Below, one piece after another: positions 1-8,906 of a DNA stretch of 64,000 nt. Position 1 is the first letter of the stretch. The number at the start of each line of letters is the position of its first letter. The DNA lies in NCBI GenBank assembly GCA_965262505.1, contig CBDHFM010000030.1, positions 3,224,001 to 3,288,000 on the forward strand, in the 5' to 3' direction. Below the pieces are notes generated by a model, which was given only the letters and a program-made list of their open reading frames with translations, was not told the DNA's origin and ran no database searches. A program made the translations under genes and the position numbers. Source of the DNA: JACPPO01 sp965262505 (GTDB lineage Bacteria > Acidobacteriota > Vicinamibacteria > Vicinamibacterales > UBA2999).

Positions 1-203
1 GCATGTCGCATCTGGCTCGTCAGGAGATCTACTTCGACAGGCAGGTAGGGCTCGACGAGACGCTGAGAGGGGTCGAACAGGTGAGCGCCGCCGACGTGCA
101 GCGCGTGGCCCGGGATCTGTTCGCGAATGGTGCGCTGTCGGCCACAGTGCTCGGGGCCGTCAACGGCCTGCAGTTGCCGCCGGAGAGGCTGTCACTCGGA
201 TAG
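1..203 (+). CDS. M16 (insulinase-like) peptidase, C-terminal end only
   Basis: Only about the last 66 residues are in the window; the gene enters from the left in the frame of position 3 and stops at TAG 201-203. The stretches ARQEIYFDRQ and VSAADVQRVARDLF resemble the end of the second, non-catalytic half of M16 zinc peptidases; the zinc-binding HxxEH motif would lie upstream of the window. It ends 41 bases before purB on the same strand. The family call rests on these short stretches, so the subfamily and substrate are unknown. Confidence 0.6.
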   Translation, partial: MSHLARQEIYFDRQVGLDETLRGVEQVSAADVQRVARDLFANGALSATVLGAVNGLQLPPERLSLG

Positions 204-244
204 GTGCGGGGTGTTTCTCGGTTGAGCCGATCACAGTCGCGTCG

Positions 245-1549
245 ATGATTGAACGGTACACGAGTCCGGAAATGGGTCGCGTCTGGAGCGACCAGCGGAA
301 GTACGAGGCCTGGCTGCAGGTCGAAACGGCCGCTGCCGAAGCCATGGCCCGCGCGGGGATTGTCCCGCCGGACGCGGCGCGCGACATCAGGAAGCGCGGC
401 CGATTCGACGTGGCCCGCATCGAGGAAATCGAGCAGGTAACCCAGCACGACGTGATTGCGTTTACCACCGCCGTGGCCGAACACGTCGGCCCTTCCGCGC
501 GATGGCTCCATTTCGGCTTGACTTCTTCTGACGTCATCGACACCGCGCAGGCGCTGCAGATGCGAGACGCTTGCGACCTGATCCTGAGCGGTCTCGACAG
601 CCTCCAGCGCGCGGTTCGGGCCCGCGCCGACGAGCACCGGCGCACGGCCATGATCGGGCGGACGCACGGCGTCCATGCCGAGCCGATGACGTTCGGGCTG
701 AAGCTGGCGCTGTGGTACGCGGAGCTCGCGAGGGGTGTGACGCGCGTTCACCGCGCGCGCGACACCGTGTCTGTGGGCAAGCTCTCGGGGGCAGTCGGCA
801 CGTTCGCGCACCTGCCGCCGTCGGTCGAGGCCGACGTCTGTGGATCGCTCGGTCTCGAGCCGGCCGCCGTCGCATCTCAGGTGATCCAGCGGGACCGTCA
901 CGCCGAGCTTCTCGCAACGCTTGCGATCACGGCCTCTTCCCTCGAAAAGTTCGCGCTGGAGGTTCGGGGGCTCCAGAAGACTGAAATCGGCGAGGTCGAG
1001 GAGCCGTTCGCCAAAGGACAGAAGGGCTCCTCGGCGATGCCGCACAAACGCAACCCGATTGGGTGCGAGCAGATCGTCGGCCTTGCGCGGCTCGTCCGCG
1101 CCAACGCGGGCGCAGCCCTCGAAAACAACGCCTTGTGGCACGAGCGCGATATCTCGCACTCGTCGGTCGAACGCGTCATCCTGCCAGACAGCTTTATCGT
1201 GCTTGACCACATGCTGCGGCGTTTCACACGCGTTGTCACCGGCATGGTCGTCCATCCCGATCGGATGCGCGAGAATCTCGAGCGGTCCCGCGGTGTGGTG
1301 TTCTCCGGAACGGTGCTGCTCGAGCTCGCTCGGCACGGCGCCTCGCGCGAACAGGCGTACGAATGGGTGCAGCGCAACGCCATGCGGTCCTTCAGTGAGC
1401 AACGCGATTTCAAATCGCTGCTCGTGGCCGACAGCGATATCACAGCGGTGCTGTCGCCCGCCGACATCGAGCGCACCTTCGATCTCGGCGAGCAGCTCCG
1501 ACACGTCGATGACATCTTCGAGCGCGTGTTTCAGGAGGTAACGGTCTGA
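245..1549 (+). CDS. purB: Adenylosuccinate lyase
   Basis: A 434-residue member of the fumarase/aspartase superfamily. It cleaves SAICAR to AICAR and adenylosuccinate to AMP, each time releasing fumarate, in the cytoplasm. Family marks are the TSSD region near residue 93, GRTHG near residue 138 (catalytic histidine region) and the signature loop SSAMPHKRNP near residue 262, which carries the catalytic serine. Length is normal for the short bacterial PurB. The TGA stop overlaps the ATG of purS by one base, placing purB at the head of a translationally coupled purine operon. Confidence 0.96.
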   Translation: MIERYTSPEMGRVWSDQRKYEAWLQVETAAAEAMARAGIVPPDAARDIRKRGRFDVARIEEIEQVTQHDVIAFTTAVAEHVGPSARWLHFGLTSSDVIDTAQALQMRDACDLILSGLDSLQRAVRARADEHRRTAMIGRTHGVHAEPMTFGLKLALWYAELARGVTRVHRARDTVSVGKLSGAVGTFAHLPPSVEADVCGSLGLEPAAVASQVIQRDRHAELLATLAITASSLEKFALEVRGLQKTEIGEVEEPFAKGQKGSSAMPHKRNPIGCEQIVGLARLVRANAGAALENNALWHERDISHSSVERVILPDSFIVLDHMLRRFTRVVTGMVVHPDRMRENLERSRGVVFSGTVLLELARHGASREQAYEWVQRNAMRSFSEQRDFKSLLVADSDITAVLSPADIERTFDLGEQLRHVDDIFERVFQEVTV

Positions 1550-1812
1550 TGCGAGCGCGAGTCTTCGTAACGCTGAAGCCGTCGGTGTTCGACCCGCAGG
1601 GGACGACTGTGGCCGACGCGCTGCATACGCTCGGTTATGCCGCCGTCAAGAGTGTCCGCCAGGGCAAGTATTTCGAATTGGACATCGACGCCGGGACGGA
1701 AGAGGAAACGCGCCGACTGGCGTCAGAAGCCGCAGACGAGCTGCTGGCCAATCCGGTGATCGAGAGTTACCGCATCGAGGTCGATTCGAGGGCCGCGGAG
1801 CCTGTGCCGTGA
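1549..1812 (+). CDS. purS: PurS subunit of phosphoribosylformylglycinamidine synthase
   Basis: An 87-residue protein whose opening, RARVFVTLKPSVFDPQG, is the typical first strand of PurS. PurS bridges PurQ and the short PurL and is needed for passing ammonia from glutamine hydrolysis to FGAR. Its presence, with separate purQ and a PurL of about 746 residues, shows that this organism uses the multi-subunit FGAM synthase rather than the single large PurL of enterobacteria. ATG overlaps the purB stop; the purS stop overlaps the GTG of purQ. Confidence 0.93.
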   Translation: MRARVFVTLKPSVFDPQGTTVADALHTLGYAAVKSVRQGKYFELDIDAGTEEETRRLASEAADELLANPVIESYRIEVDSRAAEPVP

Positions 1813-2522
1813 AGTTTGCCGTCGTCGTGTTCCCCGGATCCAACTGCGACCACGACGCGTACCACGCCACCAGGCACGTCCTTGGTCAGAATGCGGTGTT
1901 CGTGTGGCACAAGGACACGAGCCTGCGGCGCGCCGACGTGGTGATTCTCCCGGGCGGCTTCGCCCACGGCGACTACCTGCGCACGGGGGCGATCGCGCGA
2001 TTCTCGCCGATCATGCGGGAGGTGAACCGATTCGCGGAGGCCGGCGGTCCTGTGCTCGGCATCTGCAACGGCTTTCAGGTGCTCCTCGAGGCGGGCCTGC
2101 TACCCGGGGCGATGCTCCGCAACCGCGGCGTCAAGTTCCAATGCGAACAGGTCTTCGTGAAGGTGGAGCAGACCGACACGCCATTCACGTCGAACTGCCG
2201 CCGGGGCCAGCCGCTCAAGATGCCGATCGCGCACGGCGACGGCAACTACTACGCGGAACCGGATATCGTCGAGCGACTGGAAGAGAGCCGGCGGGTGATT
2301 TTTCGATACGCCACCGATGCCGGCGCCGTCTCGCCTGAAGCCAACCCGAACGGCTCGGTCAACAGCATCGCCGGCATCTGCAGCGAGAAGCGCAATGTCG
2401 TAGGCCTCATGCCGCACCCGGAGCGCGCGTGCGAGCTTGCGGTCGGGAGCGCCGACGGCCTCGTCCTTCTGGAATCTGTCGTGAGCTCGGTCGGCCAGGG
2501 AGCCTTCGTTACCGCACGATGA
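1809..2522 (+). CDS. purQ: PurQ glutaminase subunit of phosphoribosylformylglycinamidine synthase
   Basis: A 237-residue class I glutamine amidotransferase supplying ammonia to PurL. FPGSNCD near the N-terminus is the usual PurQ opening. The nucleophile cysteine lies in GICNGFQ near residue 85, and the histidine/glutamate pair of the triad is in MPHPERA near the C-terminus. It starts with GTG overlapping the purS stop (GTGA), and its own stop overlaps the purL start (ATGA). Such overlaps suit subunits made in fixed ratio. Confidence 0.95.
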   Translation: MKFAVVVFPGSNCDHDAYHATRHVLGQNAVFVWHKDTSLRRADVVILPGGFAHGDYLRTGAIARFSPIMREVNRFAEAGGPVLGICNGFQVLLEAGLLPGAMLRNRGVKFQCEQVFVKVEQTDTPFTSNCRRGQPLKMPIAHGDGNYYAEPDIVERLEESRRVIFRYATDAGAVSPEANPNGSVNSIAGICSEKRNVVGLMPHPERACELAVGSADGLVLLESVVSSVGQGAFVTAR

Positions 2523-4759
2523 CCATTGCCGAGGAGGCCCTGCAGCGGCACGGCCTGACGCACGAAGAGTATCAGCGCATTCTCGAGATACTTGGGCGCG
2601 AGCCCACGACCACCGAGCTCGGGATCTTTTCGGTGATGTGGTCCGAGCACTGCAGCTACAAGAGTTCGCGCGTCCACCTCAGGACGCTGCCGACGACGGG
2701 CAAGCGCGTGCTCCAGGGGCCGGGTGAGAACGCGGGCGCGGTGGATATCGGCGACGGCCTTGCCGCCGTCTTCAAGATCGAGTCACACAACCACCCATCG
2801 TTTATCGAGCCGTACCAGGGCGCGGCCACCGGTGTGGGCGGGATCATTCGCGACATTTTCACGATGGGCGCGCGGCCGATTGCCCTCCTGAACTCGCTGC
2901 GGTTCGGACCGCTCCACGAGCCTCTCGTCCGCCGCACGTTCGCCGGGGTTGTCGCCGGGATCGGCGGCTACGGCAACAGCATCGGCATCCCGACCATCGG
3001 CGGAGAAATCGGGTTCGACGAGGGCTACGCCGGTAATCCGCTCGTCAACGTCTTCTGTCTCGGCATCGCGAAGGCTGACGAGATCATCAAGGGTGTGGCC
3101 TCCGGTGCCGGCAACCCCGTCTACTACGTCGGCACGAAGACGGGTCGCGACGGTATCCATGGCGCCACGATGGCCTCGGCGGAGTTTGACGAGAAATCCG
3201 CGGAGAAGCGGCCCGCCGTTCAGGTCGGCGATCCCTTCATGGAGAAGCTTCTTCTGGAGGCCTGTCTCGAGGTGATGAAGACCGACGCCCTGGTCGGGAT
3301 CCAGGACATGGGCGCCGCTGGGCTCACCTGTTCGACCTGCGAGATGGGGGCGCGCGGCGGTGCCGGCGTCGAGATCGACGTGTCGCTGGTTCCGCAGCGC
3401 GAAGCGGAAATGACGCCGTACGAGATCATGCTTTCCGAATCCCAGGAGCGCATGCTCCTCGTCGTCAAGCGCGGGCGCGAGGGAGACGTCGAGCGCATCT
3501 TCGAGAGGTGGGATCTCCACGCGGTTCGCATCGGAGAGGTCACCACAGACGGCCGGCTGCGCGTGAAGAACCAGGGCGAGGTGGTCGCGGAGATCCGCAC
3601 TGAGTCGCTGACGGACGGGGCGCCAATCTACAACCGCCCGATGGCGCCGCCTGCCTACCTCGCGGAGGCGCGGCAACTAGCGTGGACGTCCCTCGCGGTG
3701 CCGCCGTCAGCGCCCGAAGTATTCCGGCGTCTGCTGGCGTCGCCAGCCGTCGCCAGCAAGCGGTGGGTGTATCGCCAGTATGACCACATGGTGCGGACCA
3801 ACACGCTCGTGTTTCCCGGAATGGGTGCCGGCGTGGTGCGCGTCAAGGGCACGTGCCGCGCGCTGGCGCTCTCGGTCGACGGCAACAGCCGGTTTGTGTA
3901 TCTGGACCCCTTTGCGGGCGCCCAGTTGGCCGTGGCCGAGGCAGCTCGAAACGTAGCCTGCGCCGGGGGGCAGCCGATTGGCGCGACCAATTGCCTCAAT
4001 TTCGGCAACCCGGAGCGGCCGGAGATCATGTGGCAGTTCGCGCGCGCCGTGGAAGGCATCGGGGCGGCGTGTCGCGCGCTCGACATTCCGATCACCGGGG
4101 GCAACGTCAGCCTCTATAACGAAACGGACGGAAAGGCGATCCTGCCGACGCCGGTGCTTGGCGTCGTCGGGCTGATCGAGAACGCCGGGAGTGTGGCGAG
4201 CCGCGCGTTTCGCACCGCGGGGGATGCGATCGTGCTCCTCGGCGAGACGCGGGACGAACTTGGTGGCAGCGAATATCTCAAGGTCATTCACGGGTTGGTC
4301 CGGGGTGTTCCACCGCAGTTGGATCTCAAGCGCGAGGCGGCGCTCCAGCGGCTGCTGGTCAGGGGCGTGTCTGACGGCCTCATTCGTTCGGCGCACGATT
4401 GCGCCGAGGGGGGCCTCGCGGTCACCCTCGCGGAATGCTGCTTCGATACGGGGTTTGGAGCAGAGGTGGATATTCCGGCAGTTGACACGGAAACTTCAGG
4501 ATTCGGCGACGTGGCGGCGATATTCGGCGAGTCGGCGTCGCGCGTCGTCGTGTCCATTGCCGCGAGTCGGATGGCTGAGTTGCAGACGCTCGCGGCGGAA
4601 GCGAACGTCCCCGCGACAACCGTTGGCCGTGTCGGCGGGCACCGGATCCGAGTCGCGGTCGCCGGGCGGGGCCTGCTGGACGAGCCGCTTGCCGCAGCGG
4701 AGCGTCTCTGGTCGTGCGCGATCGGGAGTTTCTTCGAATCACAGCACGCGAGTGGATAA
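2519..4759 (+). CDS. purL: PurL, synthetase subunit of phosphoribosylformylglycinamidine synthase (short form)
   Basis: About 746 residues with the two AIR-synthase-like halves of short PurL. It converts FGAR, ATP and ammonia to FGAM. IESHNHPS near residue 90 lies in the first ATP/substrate region and ITGGNVSLYNE in the second half. An in-frame upstream ATG at 2429 lies inside purQ; I chose 2519 because MTIAEEALQRHGL is the usual start and it forms the ATGA overlap with purQ. Partner subunits are the two genes before it. Confidence 0.96.
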   Translation: MTIAEEALQRHGLTHEEYQRILEILGREPTTTELGIFSVMWSEHCSYKSSRVHLRTLPTTGKRVLQGPGENAGAVDIGDGLAAVFKIESHNHPSFIEPYQGAATGVGGIIRDIFTMGARPIALLNSLRFGPLHEPLVRRTFAGVVAGIGGYGNSIGIPTIGGEIGFDEGYAGNPLVNVFCLGIAKADEIIKGVASGAGNPVYYVGTKTGRDGIHGATMASAEFDEKSAEKRPAVQVGDPFMEKLLLEACLEVMKTDALVGIQDMGAAGLTCSTCEMGARGGAGVEIDVSLVPQREAEMTPYEIMLSESQERMLLVVKRGREGDVERIFERWDLHAVRIGEVTTDGRLRVKNQGEVVAEIRTESLTDGAPIYNRPMAPPAYLAEARQLAWTSLAVPPSAPEVFRRLLASPAVASKRWVYRQYDHMVRTNTLVFPGMGAGVVRVKGTCRALALSVDGNSRFVYLDPFAGAQLAVAEAARNVACAGGQPIGATNCLNFGNPERPEIMWQFARAVEGIGAACRALDIPITGGNVSLYNETDGKAILPTPVLGVVGLIENAGSVASRAFRTAGDAIVLLGETRDELGGSEYLKVIHGLVRGVPPQLDLKREAALQRLLVRGVSDGLIRSAHDCAEGGLAVTLAECCFDTGFGAEVDIPAVDTETSGFGDVAAIFGESASRVVVSIAASRMAELQTLAAEANVPATTVGRVGGHRIRVAVAGRGLLDEPLAAAERLWSCAIGSFFESQHASG

Positions 4760-4786
4760 AGCCGTACACTAAGAGGGTCTGTCCTG

Positions 4787-6259
4787 ATGTTCGACAAGTT
4801 TCGCGAAGAGTGCGGCGTCTTCGGAATCTCCGGCCACGCCGAGGCCGCCAACCTCACGTATCTCGGGCTGTACGCGCTGCAGCACCGCGGTCAGGAAAGC
4901 GCGGGAATCGCCGCCTCAGATGGGGTGCAGATACGCCACCGCAGGGCAATGGGGCATGTCAACGAGGCCTTCGACGCGGATTCGCTGACCAGGCTCGCCG
5001 GGAATCTTGCCATCGGGCACGTCCGCTATTCGACGGCTGGCGAAAGCAAGCTCCTGAACGCTCAGCCGATTGTCGTGGACAGCGTACACGGCCAGTTTGC
5101 CATCGGCCACAACGGGAACCTGGTGAATGCTGGCGAACTCCGCACTGCGCTGGTCCGCGAGGGCGCGATCTTTCAGACCAACAGCGATACAGAGGCCCTC
5201 GTCCACCTGTTCGCCCGGTCCCGCGAAAAAGGGACCGAGGCGGCGATCGTCGACGCCATTTCACAGGTGCGCGGTGCTTTCTCGTTCGTGATGATGACAA
5301 GGGATCGCGTCATCGGCGTGCGCGATCCCCACGGCTTCCGGCCGCTTTGCCTTGGTCAGCTCGGCGAGGCGTGGGTGATGTGTTCCGAATCCTGCGCCCT
5401 CGATCTGATCGGGGCCACCTACGTTCGTGAGATTGATCCGGGCGAGATGGTCATTGCGAGCGCCACGGGGCTGAAGTCCATCAAGCCGTTCACGCCAGCG
5501 CCGCAATCGCAGTGTGTGTTCGAGCACGTGTACTTTGCGCGGCCTGACAGCTACGTTTTCGGTGAGAGCGTCAACGAGGTCCGAACTGGCCTTGGCAGGC
5601 GGCTCGCCCTCGAGTGCCCTGCCCACGCGGACGTGGTCGTGCCGATTCCCGACTCCGGTGTTTGCGCGGCCGTTGGGTTCGCCGAAGCGTCCGGTATACC
5701 GATGCGCATGGGGCTCATCCGCAACCACTATGTCGGGCGGACGTTCATTCAGCCCCAGCAGTCCATTCGCCATTTCGGTGTGAGGGTCAAGCTGAACCCC
5801 GTGCGGAGCATCATGGAGGGCAAGCGCGTGGTGCTCGTGGACGACTCGATTATTCGCGGGACGACGAGCCGGAAGATCGTTCGCATGGTGCGCGGCGCCG
5901 GCGCTCGGGAGGTGCACATGCGCATCAGTTGCCCTCCGACGATCTCCCCCTGTTTCTACGGCGTCGATACGCCGCGCCGGTCGGAATTGATCGCCGCGAC
6001 CCACAGCCTCGAGGAGATCCGCAAGTATCTCGACGCCGACAGCGTCAAGTATCTAAGTCTTGATGGGCTGGCCGCTGGCGTCAACGGCGGCCGTTCGAAG
6101 TACTGTACCTCGTGCTATACGGGGGAGTATCCGGTCGCATTTCCTCGCGACGAAGCGGCATATCTACAACTCGCGCTGAAGCTGAACCCCGAGCAGGCGC
6201 CGGAGCATCCACCGGACCTGGCGCTCGCTGATTTGGAGAAGGACTCCGTTACGGGCTGA
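4787..6259 (+). CDS. purF: Amidophosphoribosyltransferase
   Basis: A 490-residue enzyme for the first committed step, making phosphoribosylamine from PRPP and glutamine. The N-terminal nucleophile glutamine amidotransferase domain has its cysteine at residue 9 (EECGVFG), implying removal of an eight-residue propeptide. The PRPP site VVLVDDSIIRGTT lies near residue 348. The C-terminal KYCTSCYTGEYP resembles the cysteines that hold the Fe-S cluster in Bacillus-type PurF, so an oxygen-labile cluster is likely. It follows purL after a 27-base gap. Confidence 0.96.
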   Translation: MFDKFREECGVFGISGHAEAANLTYLGLYALQHRGQESAGIAASDGVQIRHRRAMGHVNEAFDADSLTRLAGNLAIGHVRYSTAGESKLLNAQPIVVDSVHGQFAIGHNGNLVNAGELRTALVREGAIFQTNSDTEALVHLFARSREKGTEAAIVDAISQVRGAFSFVMMTRDRVIGVRDPHGFRPLCLGQLGEAWVMCSESCALDLIGATYVREIDPGEMVIASATGLKSIKPFTPAPQSQCVFEHVYFARPDSYVFGESVNEVRTGLGRRLALECPAHADVVVPIPDSGVCAAVGFAEASGIPMRMGLIRNHYVGRTFIQPQQSIRHFGVRVKLNPVRSIMEGKRVVLVDDSIIRGTTSRKIVRMVRGAGAREVHMRISCPPTISPCFYGVDTPRRSELIAATHSLEEIRKYLDADSVKYLSLDGLAAGVNGGRSKYCTSCYTGEYPVAFPRDEAAYLQLALKLNPEQAPEHPPDLALADLEKDSVTG

Positions 6260-6414
6260 CCCCCGGGTCCAGCGGTTGCCGGCGACCGAAGCTGGCACTG
6301 AAGCCGGTTCTGGACCGGACTATTTTCGTGGTGCGGTCGCCGTCGCGGTGGGCGTGCTGGGACGCCGTAGAAGGCTCGGCGACGCGAGCGTTGACCGCCC
6401 GGCTGCCGACGAGC

Positions 6415-6423
6415 TGGTATTCT
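6415..6423 (+). promoter_or_regulatory. Possible extended -10 element directly before purM
   Basis: In the 168-base gap between purF and purM I see TGGTATTCT, an extended -10 look-alike, ending five bases before the purM ATG. If used, transcription would begin at or near the start codon, giving a leaderless message. TTGACC at 6391-6396 is too far away (21 bases) to be a standard -35. The rest of the gap shows no gene. Confidence 0.3.
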
Positions 6424-6427
6424 GAGC

Positions 6428-7465
6428 ATGGACTATAAGAGCGCCGGCGTCGATATCGATGCCGGCACTGAGACGGTGCGGCGGGTTCGCGCGCTCGCAC
6501 GCTCGACGTTCACGGCCGGGGTGCTGTCCGACATCGGATCCTTCGGTGGGCTGTTCCGGTTCGAGGCCGGCCGGTTCCGCGAACCCGTCCTCGTCGCGAG
6601 CGCCGACGGCGTTGGCACGAAGCTGAAAATCGCGTTCCTGACGGGGCGCCATGACACCGTGGGCGCGGATCTCGTCAACCACTGCGTCAATGACATCCTG
6701 ATGCAGGGCGCGGAGCCGCTGTTTTTCCTCGACTATCTGGCGACTGGGCGGTTGTCACCGGACGTGGCGGAGAGCGTGGTGGGGGGGATCGCGGCCGCAT
6801 GCCGTGACAGCGGGTGCGCGCTGCTGGGCGGTGAAACTGCGGAGATGCCCGGTTTCTACACCGAAGACGAGTACGATCTGGCGGGGTTTATCGTCGGGGT
6901 CGTCGACCGCGAGAAGCTGATCACGGGCAAGAGAGTGGCTGTGGGCGACGTGCTCGTCGGCGTGCCTTCATCAGGTCTTCACACGAACGGATTCTCACTG
7001 GCTCGGCGGATCGCGTTTGATCAACTGGGCCTTCAGGTCGATACCCACGTGACGGAACTCGGGCGCACGCTCGGTGAAGCGCTCATGGAACCGCATCGCT
7101 CCTACCTATCGCTGGTGCGGCCGCTCCTCGACGGCGGCCGTATCAAGGCGCTGGCACACATCACCGGCGGTGGTATTACAGATAACCTGCCGCGTGTGCT
7201 CCCGCACGGCACGGCGGCGGCGATTGATGCCGCTGCGTGGGAGGTGCCCCCGATCTTCCGATGGCTGCAGCAGAAGGGCCATGTCCCCATCGACGACATG
7301 ATGCGTACCTTCAACATGGGCCTCGGGCTGGTGATTGTGACCGCGCGTGACACGGCGGAGCAACTTCTTGAGGAACTGGCGGCTCGTGGGGGCCGCGACG
7401 CGCGGGTCGTCGGTGACATAGTGGCCGGTGAGGCGCCTTCGGTCACCTACGTCAATCTCTCGTGA
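6428..7465 (+). CDS. purM: Phosphoribosylformylglycinamidine cyclo-ligase (AIR synthetase)
   Basis: A 345-residue enzyme closing the imidazole ring of AIR from FGAM with ATP. DGVGTKLKIAF near residue 60 and the GGGITDNLPRVLP region near residue 240 are family hallmarks. It overlaps the next gene, purN, by four bases. No convincing Shine-Dalgarno sequence is seen before the ATG, in line with the leaderless promoter proposed at 6415-6423. Confidence 0.96.
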   Translation: MDYKSAGVDIDAGTETVRRVRALARSTFTAGVLSDIGSFGGLFRFEAGRFREPVLVASADGVGTKLKIAFLTGRHDTVGADLVNHCVNDILMQGAEPLFFLDYLATGRLSPDVAESVVGGIAAACRDSGCALLGGETAEMPGFYTEDEYDLAGFIVGVVDREKLITGKRVAVGDVLVGVPSSGLHTNGFSLARRIAFDQLGLQVDTHVTELGRTLGEALMEPHRSYLSLVRPLLDGGRIKALAHITGGGITDNLPRVLPHGTAAAIDAAAWEVPPIFRWLQQKGHVPIDDMMRTFNMGLGLVIVTARDTAEQLLEELAARGGRDARVVGDIVAGEAPSVTYVNLS

Positions 7466-8085
7466 ACCGCCGCCTGGGCGTCCTGATCTCCGGGCGCGGC
7501 AGCAACCTTCAGGCGCTCATCGATGCCACTCGTGACGGACGCCTCGACGCCACGATCGCGGTCGTTATTTCCAATCGAGCCGACGCGAACGGCCTCGAAC
7601 GCGCGCGACGTGCCGGCATCGAGGCGCTCTGCCTTGACCATCGTGCCTCATCGTCTCGTGATGAGCACGACCGCGCGGTGGCCCGCGAACTGCGCGCGCG
7701 AGATGTCGGCCTGGTTTGCCTTGCCGGCTACATGCGACTGATTGGGGCGCCGTTGCTCGAGGCGTTCCCCAACGCCATCCTCAATGTCCATCCGTCCCTG
7801 CTGCCGGCCTTCCCAGGCGTCGACGCGCCGCGCCAGGCGCTCGAGCACGGCGTGACGGTCACCGGCGTCACCGTTCATCTGGTGACCGCGGAGCTCGACA
7901 ACGGGCCAATTGTCATCCAGCGGACCGTACCGGTCATGGGCGGCGATACACCCGACACGCTGACCGCCCGAATTCTTGCCGAGGAGCATCGAGCGTACGC
8001 GGAGGCGGTAGGAACGCTCCTGGACGGAGGGTGGCGGGTTGAAGGCCGGCGTTTCGTCAGATCTGGGAACGCTGCTTCAGCGTGA
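7462..8085 (+). CDS. purN: Phosphoribosylglycinamide formyltransferase (GART)
   Basis: A 207-residue folate-dependent formyltransferase converting GAR to FGAR with 10-formyl-THF. The GTG start overlaps the purM stop (GTGA). LISGRGSNLQAL near the N-terminus binds the substrate phosphate; the catalytic Asn and His are in LNVHPSLLP near residue 110, and the Asp in the LDNGPI loop near residue 148. Its last 29 bases overlap the 3-prime end of the convergent phosphoesterase gene. Confidence 0.95.
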   Translation: MNRRLGVLISGRGSNLQALIDATRDGRLDATIAVVISNRADANGLERARRAGIEALCLDHRASSSRDEHDRAVARELRARDVGLVCLAGYMRLIGAPLLEAFPNAILNVHPSLLPAFPGVDAPRQALEHGVTVTGVTVHLVTAELDNGPIVIQRTVPVMGGDTPDTLTARILAEEHRAYAEAVGTLLDGGWRVEGRRFVRSGNAASA

Positions 8086-8881
8086 TAATCGCCACTTCGG
8101 GTGGGCAATTGATCCGCACGGGAACGTAGACCGTCCCGATCCCGCGGCTGACGAAGATTGAGGTGTTCTCTCTCGATCCCAGGCCCGCCAGGACCGGGAA
8201 CCGGCGGCCGGCGAGCGCGCCGACTCCGGGAAGGACCACCTGTCCGCCGTGAGTATGGCCGGAGAGCACCGCGGACACGTTTAGCGCGGACGCTTCGGTG
8301 AGCCGCCGTGGATCATGCGCGAGGAGGATCACGGGATCCGCCGTTTCACCAAGCACGCGCGCGATGTTCTGTGGACCGCGCGTCCAGAAACGCACACCTG
8401 CCAGCTCCAGCTTCTCGCCCCGCACCTCGAGCCGGGTCCGCGCATCTTCCAGCACCTCGATGTGGCGCTCGGACAGGGCAGCGGGCATGTCGCGGTCGTC
8501 ATCGTGGTTGCCGAGAACGGCGAAGACGCCATGTGGCGCCCGGAGGGGCGCCAGCAGTTCCGCGACCGGACCCATGAACGCGCGATCGGCGAAGCTCACG
8601 TAGTCGCCACCGAGGACGACAAGGTCCGGGTGCTCGGCCATCACCAGGTTCACCGCGTGGGTCACATCGCCGGCCGGAACCGTCCGACTGTGGTGAACGT
8701 CCGTCAGGAACCCGATTCGCAGGCCGTCGAGCGCCGGCGGCAGCCCGGAGATCGGGAGAGAGGCGTGGGTCACGCCGATCTGGTGCCGTTCGAAGGCGAC
8801 GCCATACGTGGCTGCGCCCGTGACCGCGCCGACGGTCGTGACGAGCATCCCCTTAATCGCCGCGCGGCGGCTGATCAGCAT
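8057..8881 (-). CDS. Exported or membrane-anchored metallophosphoesterase (YkuE/YaeI-like)
   Basis: A 274-residue calcineurin-like phosphoesterase. The order of metal-ligand motifs is complete: TDVHH, GGDYV, GNHDD, LAHDP and GHTHGG. The N-terminus SRRAAIKGM followed by a hydrophobic stretch looks like a TAT signal or anchor, placing the enzyme outside the cytoplasm. Relatives act on UDP-diacylglucosamine-like lipids or unknown phosphoesters; the substrate cannot be read from the sequence. It converges on purN with 29 bases of overlap and is divergent from tyrS across a 25-base gap. Confidence 0.85.
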   Translation of the reverse strand: MLISRRAAIKGMLVTTVGAVTGAATYGVAFERHQIGVTHASLPISGLPPALDGLRIGFLTDVHHSRTVPAGDVTHAVNLVMAEHPDLVVLGGDYVSFADRAFMGPVAELLAPLRAPHGVFAVLGNHDDDRDMPAALSERHIEVLEDARTRLEVRGEKLELAGVRFWTRGPQNIARVLGETADPVILLAHDPRRLTEASALNVSAVLSGHTHGGQVVLPGVGALAGRRFPVLAGLGSRENTSIFVSRGIGTVYVPVRINCPPEVAIITLKQRSQI

Positions 8882-8906
8882 AGCCCCGGGTTTATAGTAG
8901 CGGCTG

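Noticed and set aside
29..1504. Long minus-strand open frame opposite purB
   Set aside because: A GC-rich antisense shadow: purB explains the DNA and the minus-strand product has no family-like text or ribosome site.
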